64,000 nucleotides of DNA from Arthrobacter citreus (GCA_013200995.1 CP053688.1:4774001-4838000); one strand, 5' to 3'; positions 9,446-20,962 are shown, counted from the first letter of the stretch. A program made the numbers and translations. The notes: a model not told the origin generated them from the sequence alone.

Positions 9446-9490
9446 ATAAAATGAGAGGCTCATCGTTACGAATAGCCTCTCATTTATTTT
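9446..9490. terminator. bidirectional terminator between nrnA and ytrI
   Basis: Long stem with arms containing ATGAGAGGCT and AGCCTCTCAT flanked by A and T tracts on both sides, so it can serve both converging genes. It overlaps the ytrI stop codon. Confidence 0.85.
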
Positions 9491-9987
9491 GTACTCTTTA
9501 TTTTTAATGTAATTTCTAACACAGTATCAAAGTATATCGTATCAATTTCAAGTTTAAATCGTCGATCGTCTTTAATATAAACTTTATTTTCGATTGCTCG
9601 CCTTAATAATTCTCTATTTTGAGAAACGCTTTTTATATCTTGGGTAAGTAAATTACTTAAGTCATTCTTTACATCATTAACAAGTTGAAGAGTGGTAAAT
9701 TCATTTAAATTGTATTGTTTGGAATTTAAAATTGTAACTTTGATTTCTTGTACTGTTAATTTTCGTTTGTTTTCTTTGTTCATTCGCTCCATATTTTCAA
9801 AGAATATATTTTTATCTCTTAAATATTCATTATTGAGCATTTTCAATTCAGATATTTGTTTAACCTGCTCTTCTTCTGTTACACCATACATATAGATAAA
9901 GACAAGCCAACTAATAATAAATCCGAAAAATATGCCTACAAAAAATTTTGCCCATGCTTGAGAAAGGCGTTCTGGAGGAGCTTTCAT
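9484..9987 (-). CDS. ytrI: sporulation protein YtrI
   Basis: Membrane-anchored sporulation protein of 167 aa. One transmembrane helix (about 16-34, FFVGIFFGFIISWLVFIYMY) is followed by a coiled-coil-prone segment (about 38-75) and a C-terminal domain. I place the start at ATG 9987, which overlaps the ytrH stop (TAATG) and has GGGAG ten bases upstream; the longer frame from 10011 would lie inside ytrH. In B. subtilis ytrH-ytrI is an operon expressed in the mother cell and needed for full spore formation. Confidence 0.92.
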   Translation of the reverse strand: MKAPPERLSQAWAKFFVGIFFGFIISWLVFIYMYGVTEEEQVKQISELKMLNNEYLRDKNIFFENMERMNKENKRKLTVQEIKVTILNSKQYNLNEFTTLQLVNDVKNDLSNLLTQDIKSVSQNRELLRRAIENKVYIKDDRRFKLEIDTIYFDTVLEITLKIKSTK

Positions 9988-10322
9988 TAAACATGTTCTC
10001 CCGTAAACCATTGGATAAGGATTGTACCAGTATGAGTGCCTCCCATAGCAGCGATAATCATGAAAATTTGTTTAATGAATTCAATTGTTTCACCCTCAAA
10101 TAGTCCTTTTTCAAAACTATAAAAAGTGTCAAATGTTCCACCAATCGCCCCAACTATTGCCCAAATTCGTAGTTTCATTGATAAGTCATACATGCTACTA
10201 AGCGGTGGCTGACCGATCACATAGTATCCAATTGAACCAATTATGGATCCACCGATTATTATTCCTAGTGAAATAAAGTACATTGAAATTAACGCCGGTA
10301 TAAAAGGCAACTTAAGCTCCAC
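9987..10322 (-). CDS. ytrH: sporulation protein YtrH
   Basis: Integral membrane protein of 111 aa with hydrophobic helices at about 6-30, 48-60 and 80-100. It starts at GTG 10322, preceded by GAAGGAGTGAGG. Its stop overlaps the ytrI start by one base, so the two are translationally coupled. The pair and its position before dnaE match the Bacillus ytrHI sporulation operon. Mother-cell sigma-E control is known for the family, but I could not find a well-spaced sigma-E promoter. Confidence 0.92.
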   Translation of the reverse strand: MELKLPFIPALISMYFISLGIIIGGSIIGSIGYYVIGQPPLSSMYDLSMKLRIWAIVGAIGGTFDTFYSFEKGLFEGETIEFIKQIFMIIAAMGGTHTGTILIQWFTGEHV

Positions 10323-10546
10323 TTGTCCTCACTCCTTCAATAATATATATGGACAAAGTGTGATGTGTATGATGAGTATTAAAGTAAGTTTATAATAAAA
10401 GATTTGTTTTAATATTTACGAACAAAAATAGAATGTAAGTTCGCATTTTGTGATAGAATAGAATATATTAAACTGTTGGTTTCGAATAAATCGTTGCTAA
10501 ATAAGTATAAGTAAGAATCTAATAAAAGATGGTAAGGAGGATGTAG

Positions 10547-13500
10547 ATGAGTTTTGTTCATTTGCAAGTTCAAAGTTCTTATAGCTTATTACAAAGCGCA
10601 TGTAAAATAGATGAATTAATAAACGCTGCTGTAAAAAAAGGACATCCTGCGCTTGCTATTGCAGATGAAAATGTCATGTACGGTGTAATTCCTTTTTATC
10701 ATGCGTGTCAAAAAGCAGGAATTAAACCTATTGTAGGGGTAAAGCTTTCGATTTTAATGGATGAACAGCAGTCTTATCCGATGGTTTTACTAGCTAAAGA
10801 TTTGACTGGTTATCAAAATCTTTTAAAACTGACAAGTATTATTGGAACAAAATCACCACAAGGAATTCCTAAAAAATGGTTATCAGCATATAGTAGCGGA
10901 GTAATCGCAATTACCCCAGGTTTAGAAGGTGAAATTGAAAACTTACTTTTAAATGGTGAGATTGAAAGAGCTACCTTGCATCTAAAAGAGTATCAAACAA
11001 TTTTCAATCACTTTTACGTAAGTATTCAAGATCACGGATTACCTGAAAATCGAGCTCTGTATCCATTAATAAAGCAACTCCAAAAAGAGACAAATATAAA
11101 GCTAGTGATTACAAATGATGTTCGATATATTGAAAAAGATGATGCACTTATTCAAGATGCATTATTTTCCGTTAAAAACGGTACGAAGTTATCGGATGAA
11201 TCAAGGCCAAGACTATATTCGAGTGAATATTATTATAAAACTAAAACTGAATTGTTAAGTTTGTTTGTGGATGAAGAGGAATCCTTTCAAAACACTTTAC
11301 ATATTGCAGATTTATGCGATTTAACAATTCCATTTCATCAACCTCTATTGCCTAAATATCCAGTCCCTGAGGAATATTCAACAGTTGAATATTTAAAAAT
11401 TGTTTGTGAAAAAGGGCTAATTGAACGTTACGGGGAAATGAATGATGAACTTAAGCATAGATTAGACTTTGAATTAAACACGATCAATAAGATGGGATTC
11501 AATGATTATTTCCTCATTGTTTGGGATTTTATAAAATATGCACATGAACAAGGAATTGCGGTTGGACCAGGACGTGGTTCTGCAGCTGGATCATTAGTAG
11601 CATACGTTTTAAAGATTACAAATGTCGATCCAATTCATTATAATTTACTTTTCGAACGATTTTTAAATGAAGAAAGAATTACGATGCCCGATATTGATAT
11701 TGACTTCCCAGATCATCGACGTGATGAAATGATTGATTATGTAGCATCAAAATATGGTGATGTTCATGTTGCACAAATTATTACGTTTGGAACTTTAGGT
11801 GCAAAAGCAGCAATTAGAGATATTGCAAGGGTAATGGGACTAGCGCCATCAGAAATCGACCGGTATTCTAAACTAATTCCTTCAACGCTAGGGATTACAT
11901 TAAAAGATGTTTACGAACAATCAAAAGCATTTAATAGCCACGTAGAACATTCCGGTATTCATAAACGAATTTTCGAAGTAGCATGTCGTGTTGAAGGTTT
12001 ACCACGACATACAAGTATTCACGCAGCAGGTGTCATTATTTCTGAGCTTCCGTTAACAAATGTTGTCCCGCTACAAGAGGGAAATCACGGGGTGTTTTTA
12101 ACTCAATATCCTGCTGAAATACTTGAAGAGCTAGGATTAGTAAAGATGGACTTCCTTGGACTTCGAAACTTAAGTTTATTAGAAGAGGTCTGTCGATTAA
12201 TTTACGAAACAAAGGGCGATTTAATTAAATTGGAAGAGATTCCATTAGAAGATCAAAAAACATTTGAAATCCTAAGTAAAGGGGATACTTCAGGTGTTTT
12301 TCAGCTAGAATCATCAGGGATGAGAAGAGTATTACAGCAATTACAGCCAAATCAGTTTGAAGATATAGTTGCTGTTAACGCACTTTATCGTCCAGGTCCG
12401 ATGGAACAAATTCCAAAGTTTATTCAATATAAGCATGGATTGGAGAAGGTGACATACCCTCATCCAGTTTTAGAAAAAATATTAGAACCAACTTATGGAG
12501 TAATCGTTTATCAAGAACAAATCATGCAAATTGCTTCTACTCTTTCAGGATTTACTTTAAGTGAAGCTGATTTACTTCGCAGAGCAGTTAGTAAAAAGAA
12601 GAAGGAAGTTTTAGATGAAGAAAGAATTCATTTTGTAGAAGGTGCAATTTCTAAAGGTTATGATGAGCAAGTTGCAAATGAAGTATACGATTTAATTGTT
12701 CAATTTGCTAATTATGGTTTTAACAGAAGTCACGCTGTAGCTTATAGTATGATTGCTTATCAATTAGCCTATTTAAAGGCGAATTTTCCACTTCAATTTT
12801 ATGTTGCACTTTTATCAAGCTTTATAGGAAGTGAAGAAAAAGTATCGAATTATATTGGTGAAGCGAAATTAAAAGGGATTCCAATTTACCCGCCTTCCAT
12901 TAATAAAAGTCAGTATGCATTTGTCGTTGAAGGGAATGGGATTCGATTTAGTTTGTTGGCAATTAAAAATATTGGTATGGCTACTGTAAGAGAAATTCTA
13001 CAGAAACGTCCGTATAAAGATTTTTTTGATGTATGTATTAAAATATCTCCAAAAGCATTAAACCGAAAGAGTATTGAAAATTTGATTTTTGCAGGATGCT
13101 TCGATGAGTTTAATCTTGATCGCGCAACTTTATTAGCTAATATCGATATTATTTTTGATTATGTGGATATCGTAAGACCTGAAAATGAAGATCAATTTGA
13201 CTTATTTCTAGATGAAGATTTTGTTCCAAAACCTGAAATTATTAGAGTCGATCCAATGAAAATTTCAATCAAGCTTGAATTGGAAAAACAAGCATTAGGT
13301 ACGTATTTAACAGGTCATCCAATTAGCCAATATGAGAAATTGCATATTGAAAGTGGGACTTCCACCATTTCATCAATTTTGATGAAAAAGGATTCGGAGC
13401 ATTTATTGTTTGTCTATATTAAGGATTTACGCATTACAAAAACAAAAAAACAACAGCATATGGCTTTTTTACAAGTAGAAGATTTAAGTACTTCAATCGA

Positions 13501-13891
13501 TGCAGTCGTGTTTCCAACTACCTTTGAAAAGTACCGCCACAAATTAAAAGAAAAAGAAGTAGTAGTCGTAAAAGCAAAAATCGATGAACGGGATGAAAGA
13601 AAGCAATTAATCATAAATGAAGTACTTTCGATTGAAGAGATGGAAGAAAGAAATGAGCAGAAAGAGTATACTTTATTTATTAAAATAACGGGACATACTA
13701 ATAAAAATATTTCTTACACAATACAACAAGCAATCGCTAAATTTAAAGGACATACGAAGGTAGTTCTTTATTACGATGAAGAAAAAAAGGCAGTTCAATT
13801 ATCTGAGCAATATTATGTAAATCCTTCAGTAGCTTGTCTTTCAGCGCTAAAAAATATTGTAGGAGATGCTAATGTTGTACTAAAGAAATAG
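10547..13891 (+). CDS. dnaE: DNA polymerase III subunit alpha (DnaE)
   Basis: Replicative C-family polymerase of 1114 aa. In Bacillus DnaE extends RNA primers before handing over to PolC. Domains in order: PHP (1-about 205), palm/thumb/fingers (about 280-800), helix-hairpin-helix (about 780-870) and OB-fold (about 960-1050, VYIKDLRITKTKKQQHMAFL). The catalytic carboxylates are in PDIDIDFPDHRRDE (D382, D384). The PHP metal site is degraded: HLQVQS replaces the usual HLHVHS, and ADEN replaces TDHG, so no PHP nuclease activity is expected. Start ATG follows AAGGAGGATG. Confidence 0.97.
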   Translation: MSFVHLQVQSSYSLLQSACKIDELINAAVKKGHPALAIADENVMYGVIPFYHACQKAGIKPIVGVKLSILMDEQQSYPMVLLAKDLTGYQNLLKLTSIIGTKSPQGIPKKWLSAYSSGVIAITPGLEGEIENLLLNGEIERATLHLKEYQTIFNHFYVSIQDHGLPENRALYPLIKQLQKETNIKLVITNDVRYIEKDDALIQDALFSVKNGTKLSDESRPRLYSSEYYYKTKTELLSLFVDEEESFQNTLHIADLCDLTIPFHQPLLPKYPVPEEYSTVEYLKIVCEKGLIERYGEMNDELKHRLDFELNTINKMGFNDYFLIVWDFIKYAHEQGIAVGPGRGSAAGSLVAYVLKITNVDPIHYNLLFERFLNEERITMPDIDIDFPDHRRDEMIDYVASKYGDVHVAQIITFGTLGAKAAIRDIARVMGLAPSEIDRYSKLIPSTLGITLKDVYEQSKAFNSHVEHSGIHKRIFEVACRVEGLPRHTSIHAAGVIISELPLTNVVPLQEGNHGVFLTQYPAEILEELGLVKMDFLGLRNLSLLEEVCRLIYETKGDLIKLEEIPLEDQKTFEILSKGDTSGVFQLESSGMRRVLQQLQPNQFEDIVAVNALYRPGPMEQIPKFIQYKHGLEKVTYPHPVLEKILEPTYGVIVYQEQIMQIASTLSGFTLSEADLLRRAVSKKKKEVLDEERIHFVEGAISKGYDEQVANEVYDLIVQFANYGFNRSHAVAYSMIAYQLAYLKANFPLQFYVALLSSFIGSEEKVSNYIGEAKLKGIPIYPPSINKSQYAFVVEGNGIRFSLLAIKNIGMATVREILQKRPYKDFFDVCIKISPKALNRKSIENLIFAGCFDEFNLDRATLLANIDIIFDYVDIVRPENEDQFDLFLDEDFVPKPEIIRVDPMKISIKLELEKQALGTYLTGHPISQYEKLHIESGTSTISSILMKKDSEHLLFVYIKDLRITKTKKQQHMAFLQVEDLSTSIDAVVFPTTFEKYRHKLKEKEVVVVKAKIDERDERKQLIINEVLSIEEMEERNEQKEYTLFIKITGHTNKNISYTIQQAIAKFKGHTKVVLYYDEEKKAVQLSEQYYVNPSVACLSALKNIVGDANVVLKK

Positions 13892-14024
13892 ACATTCTTC
13901 TTCAAAATCATTTATTATAAACATGATGTATTTCAAAAAAATTTACATTGTCATTTAAAAGAGAAATAACTGAGAAGTATACAGTTGAAAAGTCAACTCG
14001 TCGACATTAGGGAGAGTGAATAGT

Positions 14025-15257
14025 TTGTCATTATTAAGTGAAGAAGCATTACATATGCATAGAGTACACCAAGGTAAATTAGAAACGGTTTCTAAGGTAC
14101 CAGTTACGAATGCTAAAGAACTAAGTTTAGCGTACTCACCAGGTGTTGCCGAGCCATGTAAAGAAATTTACGAAGAAAAAAGCAGAGTGTATGAATACAC
14201 GATGAAAGGTAATATGGTTGGTGTCGTTTCTGATGGTTCTGCCGTTCTTGGATTGGGCAATATCGGTCCAGAGGCTGCATTACCTGTTATGGAAGGGAAA
14301 GCTGCGCTATTTAAAAGTTTTGCCGGTGTTGATGCATTTCCAATCTGTTTAAATACGCAAGATGTAGAGCTAATCATTCAAACAGTTAAATTATTAGAGC
14401 CTACATTTGGTGGAATAAATTTAGAAGATATTGCAGCTCCAAACTGCTTTATTATAGAGGAACGCTTAAAGCGTGAAACAAATATTCCAATCTTCCATGA
14501 TGATCAACATGGAACAGCAATCGTTACACTTGCAGGTTTAGTTAATGCTTTAAAAATAGTTAATAAAAATATGGCGGATATTAAAGTTGTTCTAAATGGA
14601 GCAGGTGCTGCAGGTATTGCTATATTAAAATTATTGTATCGATTTGGTGTACGCCAAATTATCATGTGTGATACTAAAGGAGCGATTTACGAAGGTCGTC
14701 CAAGCGGTATGAATAGTGTTAAAAATGAAGTTGCGAAATATACAAATAAAGATAAAATTCAAGGTAGTCTTAAAGAGGTAATTGAAGGAGCGGACGTATT
14801 TATTGGTGTTTCTGTAAAAGGTGCGGTTACACAAGAGATGGTTCGTTCAATGAATGAAAATCCAATTATTTTTGCAATGGCTAACCCTGATCCAGAAATT
14901 ATGCCTGAAGATGCAAAAGAAGCTGGAGCCTTAGTCATTGGTACTGGTCGAAGTGATTATCCTAACCAAGTAAATAATGTCCTTGCATTCCCAGGGATTT
15001 TCCGTGGAGCGCTAGATGTTCGTGCTACACATATTAATGAAGAAATGAAAATTGCTGCAGTACACGCAATCGCAAGCTTAGTAAGTGAATCTGAACTATC
15101 ACCTGATTTTATTATCCCAGCTCCATTTGATGCACGCGTAGCGCCAAAAGTAGCTGCTAGTGTTGCAAAAGCTGCAATGGAAACAGGGGTTGCTCGTATG
15201 AATGTTGACCCAAAGGAAATTGAAGAAAAAACAAAAAAACTTGCTTTAATTAAATAA
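14025..15257 (+). CDS. ytsJ: NAD(P)-dependent malic enzyme YtsJ
   Basis: Malic enzyme, 410 aa, decarboxylating malate to pyruvate with reduction of NAD(P). Catalytic tyrosine and lysine lie in LSLAYSPGVAEPC and in the following MEGKAALFKSFAGVDAFP; metal-binding residues lie in NLEDIAAPNCF and FHDDQHGTAIV. The Rossmann loop is NGAGAAGIA. I choose the TTG at 14025, because AGGGAGAG lies at the right distance and the product begins MSLLSEEALHMH like B. subtilis YtsJ; a GTG at 14016 overlaps the ribosome binding site. Neighbouring accDA, pfkA and pyk place it in central carbon flow. Confidence 0.95.
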   Translation: MSLLSEEALHMHRVHQGKLETVSKVPVTNAKELSLAYSPGVAEPCKEIYEEKSRVYEYTMKGNMVGVVSDGSAVLGLGNIGPEAALPVMEGKAALFKSFAGVDAFPICLNTQDVELIIQTVKLLEPTFGGINLEDIAAPNCFIIEERLKRETNIPIFHDDQHGTAIVTLAGLVNALKIVNKNMADIKVVLNGAGAAGIAILKLLYRFGVRQIIMCDTKGAIYEGRPSGMNSVKNEVAKYTNKDKIQGSLKEVIEGADVFIGVSVKGAVTQEMVRSMNENPIIFAMANPDPEIMPEDAKEAGALVIGTGRSDYPNQVNNVLAFPGIFRGALDVRATHINEEMKIAAVHAIASLVSESELSPDFIIPAPFDARVAPKVAASVAKAAMETGVARMNVDPKEIEEKTKKLALIK

Positions 15258-15281
15258 CATTTATTACCAGATAACAATATT

Positions 15282-15335
15282 AAAGGGGATAGTATTACAG
15301 TACTAAAATTAAGTAATGTAGTACTATCCTTTTTT
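15282..15335 (+). terminator. ytsJ terminator
   Basis: Imperfect hairpin with arms AAAGGGGATAGTA and TACTATCCTTT around a long loop, followed by T residues. Confidence 0.7.
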
Positions 15336-15487
15336 ATCTGCTATAATATTTAGATGTGGTAAAAAAAGCGCAAAGTTTGTTGAAATTAAAGGGTTTTTAA
15401 AAAAATTGTATAATATATTTTTTGAAGACATTTTATAATTTTTAAGTTAAATAAATAATAGGAATGATGAAATTAAGCTGAATTTTA

Positions 15488-15516
15488 TCGACAAATGTTA
15501 ACAAAAAGTGTATAAC
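15488..15516 (+). promoter_or_regulatory. sigma-A promoter for accDA
   Basis: TCGACA (15488-15493) and TATAAC (15511-15516), each one mismatch from consensus, are separated by exactly 17 bases. Transcription would begin near 15523, immediately before the palindrome at 15532. Confidence 0.7.
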
Positions 15517-15531
15517 ATTTATAGTATCCTA

Positions 15532-15548
15532 TTAGTATTTAGTACTAA
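15532..15548 (+). promoter_or_regulatory. FapR-type operator before accD
   Basis: Seventeen-base palindrome TTAGTATTTAGTACTAA with perfect TTAGTA/TACTAA arms. This is the known form of FapR operators, which are released by malonyl-CoA. It lies about ten bases after the inferred transcription start, where a bound repressor would block initiation. Control of accDA by FapR is inferred from the motif and its position. Confidence 0.7.
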
Positions 15549-15568
15549 AAAAGTTAGGAGGAATTAGG

Positions 15569-16429
15569 TTGCAAATCAAAGACTTATTTTCCAAAAAGAA
15601 AAAATATGCATCTATACCTTCAGAAGTAATGAGACAAGATTTACCTGATGGTGTTATGACAAAATGTCCTAAATGTAAAAAAATAAGCATTACAAAAGAA
15701 TTAATAAAAAACCTAAAAGTTTGTAATAGTTGTGGTTATCACCATCAAATGACAGCATATGAGCGAATCGAAAGCTTAATTGATGCTGACACATTTGAAG
15801 AATTTGATAAAGATATGATTTCTGCGAATCCTTTAAACTTCCCGGATTATATCGAAAAGCTTGAAGGGGATCGTAAAAAAACAGAGCTCAATGAGGCTAT
15901 TGTTACAGGAAAAGGAAACATCGACGGAATTCCTGTTGTCATAGCAGTTATGGATGCAAGATTCCGTATGGGTAGCATGGGATCTGTTGTAGGAGAGAAA
16001 ATAACTCGTGCGGTTGAACGCGCTTCTGCTGATGGTTGTTCGTTTATTATCTTTACTGCATCTGGTGGAGCTCGAATGCAAGAGGGTATCTTAAGCTTAA
16101 TGCAAATGGCAAAAACAAGTGCGGCACTTAAAAAGCATAGCGAGTTAGGCTATTTAGCAATTTCGATAATGACAAATCCTACAACTGGTGGAGTATCTGC
16201 TAGCTTTGCATCATTAGGCGATTTTAACTTTGCTGAGCCTGGTGCGTTAATTGGATTTGCTGGTAGACGTATTATCGAGCAAACAATTCGTGAAGAATTA
16301 CCTGAGGATTTCCAAACAGCTGAATTCCTGTTAAATCATGGTCAGCTTGATGCAGTAATTTCACGGTTAGAATTACGATCAAAATTATTTACAATCCTTA
16401 ATTTACATCAAGGGGGTGTCTTGCAATAG
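15569..16429 (+). CDS. accD: acetyl-CoA carboxylase carboxyltransferase subunit beta
   Basis: Beta subunit of the ACC carboxyltransferase, 286 aa, which with AccA transfers carboxyl from biotin to acetyl-CoA to make malonyl-CoA, the first committed step of fatty acid synthesis. An N-terminal zinc ribbon is visible (CPKC at about 34-37 and CNSC at 53-56), followed by a crotonase-fold domain with SGGARMQEG and [10 protein letters not shown] oxyanion loops. The start is TTG 15569, seven bases after AGGAGG. Its stop overlaps the accA start (TAGTG). Confidence 0.97.
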   Translation: MQIKDLFSKKKKYASIPSEVMRQDLPDGVMTKCPKCKKISITKELIKNLKVCNSCGYHHQMTAYERIESLIDADTFEEFDKDMISANPLNFPDYIEKLEGDRKKTELNEAIVTGKGNIDGIPVVIAVMDARFRMGSMGSVVGEKITRAVERASADGCSFIIFTASGGARMQEGILSLMQMAKTSAALKKHSELGYLAISIMTNPTTGGVSASFASLGDFNFAEPGALIGFAGRRIIEQTIREELPEDFQTAEFLLNHGQLDAVISRLELRSKLFTILNLHQGGVLQ

Positions 16430-17379
16430 TGGTTATGTTAGAATTCGAAAAACCGATTCATGAACTTAAGACGAAAATAGACGAATTAAAAGTTTATACA
16501 AGTCAACATGATGTTGATTTTTCTGAGGAAATCAAACGTTTAGAAGAACGTTTAAAAACTTTAGAAAACGAAATTTATGGTAACATGGGAGTTTGGGATC
16601 GTGTACAAGTTGCTAGACATCCAGAACGACCAACTACATTAGATTATATAGATAGACTATTTAATGATTTCTTCGAATGCCATGGTGATCGATTATTTGG
16701 TGATGACGCAGCAATCGTATCTGGTATTGCGTCATATCGCGGATTACCAGTTACTGTTATTGGACATCAACGTGGTAAAGATACAAAAGAGAATATTAAA
16801 CGTAATTTTGGTATGCCCCATCCTGAAGGATACCGAAAAGCACTTCGTTTAATGAAGCAAGCAGAGAAATTTAATAGACCGATTATTGCATTTATTGATA
16901 CAAAAGGTGCTTATCCAGGTAAAGCAGCCGAAGAGCGAGGACAAAGCGAAGCAATTGCTCGAAATATTTTTGAAATGGCAGGTTTAAAAGTACCTACTAT
17001 TTGTATTGTAATTGGTGAAGGCGGTAGTGGAGGTGCTCTAGCACTAGGTATCGGTAATAAGTTACTGATGTTAGAAAACTCGACTTACTCTGTTATTTCA
17101 CCTGAAGGTGCAGCAGCACTTCTATGGAAGGATGCTTCACAAGCACGTAGAGCTGCAGAAACGATGAAAATTACAGCTCCAGACTTATTAGAATTAGGGG
17201 TAGTGGACCAAATTATTCCTGAAGTAAAAGGCGGAGCGCAAAATGATGTTGAACAACAGGCAAAATATATCGATAAGTATTTATATGAGACATTAAAGTC
17301 TTTACTAACTATGGATAAAGAAGAATTAGTTCAACAACGATATGAAAAACACGCAAAGTTAGGACAAATTTCTTTTTAA
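16429..17379 (+). CDS. accA: acetyl-CoA carboxylase carboxyltransferase subunit alpha
   Basis: Alpha subunit of the ACC carboxyltransferase, 316 aa. An N-terminal coiled coil (about 5-45) precedes the crotonase fold. Characteristic loops are [25 protein letters not shown], given here only as a region (about 109-131), [17 protein letters not shown] (about 156-172) and [15 protein letters not shown] (about 193-207). GTG 16429 overlaps the accD stop, with AAGGGGG ten bases upstream, indicating translational coupling and a 1:1 supply of the two subunits. Confidence 0.97.
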   Translation: MVMLEFEKPIHELKTKIDELKVYTSQHDVDFSEEIKRLEERLKTLENEIYGNMGVWDRVQVARHPERPTTLDYIDRLFNDFFECHGDRLFGDDAAIVSGIASYRGLPVTVIGHQRGKDTKENIKRNFGMPHPEGYRKALRLMKQAEKFNRPIIAFIDTKGAYPGKAAEERGQSEAIARNIFEMAGLKVPTICIVIGEGGSGGALALGIGNKLLMLENSTYSVISPEGAAALLWKDASQARRAAETMKITAPDLLELGVVDQIIPEVKGGAQNDVEQQAKYIDKYLYETLKSLLTMDKEELVQQRYEKHAKLGQISF

Positions 17380-17619
17380 CAATATTATTTAGTTTAACTT
17401 CTAGAGTGTGTGAAACAATATGTTAGCATGCTCTTTTTTGTATTATTTTTAGAAATTAGTAAAAAATAGCAATATGTATAAAGGCTATCGTCATACTTTT
17501 TACAAGTGTTACATTCATTAAAAAAAGTTTATGAAAAAGTTCACATTATTTCTATTGTTTAAAAATGTATTACATGGTACTTTATTTAAATGAATAAAAG
17601 CATAAGGTAAAATCATTGA

Positions 17620-18591
<972 letters not shown>

Positions 18592-18667
18592 TTTAATTAG
18601 ATTTAATTGAGCAATCGATTTCATAAAAATAGTTTTGAGAGTTTTATATAAATTTGGAGGGTAAAAA

Positions 18668-20422
18668 ATGCGTAAAACAAAAATAGTTTGTACGATTGGT
18701 CCTGCTAGTGAATCGGTAGAAAAGTTAGTAGAGTTAATTAATGCCGGGATGAACGTAGCACGTTTAAATTTCTCACATGGTTCTCATGAAGAGCATGCAG
18801 CAAGAATTACAAGTATTCGCGAAGCTTCAGAGAAAACTGGGAGAACTGTAGCAATTCTTTTAGATACAAAAGGTCCTGAAATTCGTACTTTAGATTTTGA
18901 GAGTGGCCAAGCTGAATTAAAAACTGGAAATGAAGTAATCATTACGACTGACCCAGTAGTAGGTACAGCAGAAAAATTTGCAGTATCTTATGAAGGATTA
19001 ATTGACGACGTACGTATTGGATCAAGAATTTTAATCGATGATGGCTTAATAGGATTAGAAGTAATCGGTATTGAAGGAAAAGATATTCGTACTAAAATTT
19101 TAAATAGCGGTTTAGTAAAAAATAAAAAAGGTGTAAACGTACCAAATGTACGTGTTAACCTACCAGGTATTACGGAAAAAGATATTAGTGATATTGAATT
19201 CGGTATTGAGCAAAAGGTTGATTTTATTGCAGCATCATTTGTACGTAAAGCTTCTGATGTACTTGAAATTCGTGAGCTTTTAGGAAAACATAATGCTGAT
19301 TATATTCAAATTATCCCAAAAATCGAAAACCAAGAAGGTATTGATAATATCGATGAAATTCTTGATGTATCTGATGGTTTAATGGTTGCACGTGGTGATA
19401 TGGGCGTAGAGATTCCACCAGAAGAAGTACCGATCGTTCAAAAGCTATTAATTAAAAAATGTAATAATTTAGGCAAACCAGTTATTACTGCTACTCAAAT
19501 GTTAGATTCAATGCAACGTAATCCACGTCCTACACGAGCGGAAGCAAGTGACGTAGCGAATGCAATTCTTGATGGAACGGATGCAATTATGTTATCAGGT
19601 GAAACTGCTGCAGGTACGTACCCAGTTGAGTCTGTTTCAATGATGAACTCTATTGCACTTCGAATTGAAAAAAGCTTACAATACGAAGAATTATTTAAAA
19701 AGCGCCAAAGAGAAAATAAAGGAACAATCACAGATGCAATTGGCCAATCTGTTGCTGCAACGGCATTAAACTTAAAAGTTGCTGCAATTATTGCTCCAAC
19801 AGAGAGTGGACATACTGCGAAAATGATTTCGAAATATCGTCCAAAGGCTCCAATCTTAGCAATTACTTCTGATATTCGTATTTGCCGTCGCTTAACTTTA
19901 GTTTGGGGTGTTCAAACTGAATATAGAGAAAGAGCAAATTCTACTGACGAAATGTTACAACATGCAATGGAAGCAGCTCAAGACGCTAAATTCGTTTCAA
20001 ACGGTGACACTGTCATCATTACTGCTGGATTACCAGTTGGTGAAACAGGAATGACAAATATGATGAAAATACATGTAGTGGGAGCTGTAATAGCTCAAGG
20101 TCAAGGAATTGGTCGTAAAACTGCTGCAGGAAAAGTTGTTATCGCAAAATCAGGTGAAGAAGCTGTTTCTAAAGTTACACCAGGAAGTATCCTTGTAACA
20201 AATAGCACAGATAAAGACATGATGCCAGCAATTGAAAGAGCGGCAGCGATCATTACTGAAGAAGGCGGATTAACTAGTCATGCTGCAGTAGTTGGTGTAA
20301 GCTTAGGAATTCCAGTAATTGTTGGAGTTGATAATGCAACAAACATCTTAGTAAACGGTCAAGCTGTTACAGTAGATGCTTCAAGAGGAATTGTTAGTAC
20401 AGGACATAAGAGCATATTTTAA
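18668..20422 (+). CDS. pyk: pyruvate kinase with C-terminal PEP-utiliser domain
   Basis: Pyruvate kinase, 584 aa, converting PEP and ADP to pyruvate and ATP. The TIM barrel carries the substrate loop [13 protein letters not shown] (about 32-44) and [12 protein letters not shown] (about 241-252); the ETAAGTYP active-site region follows at about 315. Beyond the normal end near 470, an extra domain of about 110 residues contains the histidine swivel motif [11 protein letters not shown] (H538), a feature of Bacillus/Geobacillus enzymes. Whether that histidine is phosphorylated is not shown by sequence. RBS TTGGAGGG. Confidence 0.98.
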   Translation: MRKTKIVCTIGPASESVEKLVELINAGMNVARLNFSHGSHEEHAARITSIREASEKTGRTVAILLDTKGPEIRTLDFESGQAELKTGNEVIITTDPVVGTAEKFAVSYEGLIDDVRIGSRILIDDGLIGLEVIGIEGKDIRTKILNSGLVKNKKGVNVPNVRVNLPGITEKDISDIEFGIEQKVDFIAASFVRKASDVLEIRELLGKHNADYIQIIPKIENQEGIDNIDEILDVSDGLMVARGDMGVEIPPEEVPIVQKLLIKKCNNLGKPVITATQMLDSMQRNPRPTRAEASDVANAILDGTDAIMLSGETAAGTYPVESVSMMNSIALRIEKSLQYEELFKKRQRENKGTITDAIGQSVAATALNLKVAAIIAPTESGHTAKMISKYRPKAPILAITSDIRICRRLTLVWGVQTEYRERANSTDEMLQHAMEAAQDAKFVSNGDTVIITAGLPVGETGMTNMMKIHVVGAVIAQGQGIGRKTAAGKVVIAKSGEEAVSKVTPGSILVTNSTDKDMMPAIERAAAIITEEGGLTSHAAVVGVSLGIPVIVGVDNATNILVNGQAVTVDASRGIVSTGHKSIF

Positions 20423-20427
20423 TATAT

Positions 20428-20466
20428 AATAAAGAGAAGGACGAAGTTACCTTCTCTTTATTTTTT
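20428..20466 (+). terminator. pfkA-pyk terminator
   Basis: Thirteen-base stem AATAAAGAGAAGG / CCTTCTCTTTATT with a nine-base loop and a T run. Confidence 0.9.
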
Positions 20467-20547
20467 GATTTTGTTTAAAAAAGCCTGTAGTTTTAACATA
20501 ATTTAGTTAAACGGTTTATTTATATTCTTAGTAAGAGGTGAACTATC

Positions 20548-20943
20548 ATGAAGAAATTGGTTGGATGGCTATTGTTAATCCCAATAATAGATTTATTCTT
20601 TTTAACAATACTTGGGAGATTTATTGGTTCCTTAACAGTATTCCTATGGTTGATCGGTACATTTTTAATTGGTATTTATATCATGCGAAGCGTTTGGGTT
20701 ACAGTGAAACAACAAGCCGGGGAACAGCTTCGGGCAGGCAAAATGCCAGATTTACTCATGATAGAAGGATTATCCTTTTTTCTAATCGGTCTCCTATTTT
20801 TTATTCCGGGACCAATCACAGATTTATTGGCAATAATATTGTTAATTAAACCAATTAGAATTATATTTGTTCAACGACTTCTTTATTTTGTAATGAAGAA
20901 GTTTAAAGGTAATGTTGTTTGGACTGGATTTATAAAAAAATAG
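20548..20943 (+). CDS. fxsA: FxsA-family membrane protein
   Basis: Small membrane protein of 131 aa with hydrophobic helices at about 3-22, 26-46 and 72-110, and a conserved loop containing QQAGEQLRAGKMPDLL. This matches the FxsA family (B. subtilis ytzA), whose name comes from suppression of F exclusion of phage T7 in E. coli; its role in Bacillus is unclear. Start ATG follows AGAGGTG. Its place after pyk is the conserved one. Confidence 0.9.
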   Translation: MKKLVGWLLLIPIIDLFFLTILGRFIGSLTVFLWLIGTFLIGIYIMRSVWVTVKQQAGEQLRAGKMPDLLMIEGLSFFLIGLLFFIPGPITDLLAIILLIKPIRIIFVQRLLYFVMKKFKGNVVWTGFIKK

Positions 20944-20962
20944 TAAATATTAACCATAAGCG

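Noticed and set aside
10364..10395. Sigma-E promoter for ytrHI (CATACACA with TTATAAA upstream)
   Set aside because: The 17-base spacer is longer than usual for sigma-E, so the match is not convincing.
20538..20849. 103-codon frame overlapping fxsA
   Set aside because: Out of frame with the clearly supported fxsA gene and without a ribosome binding site.
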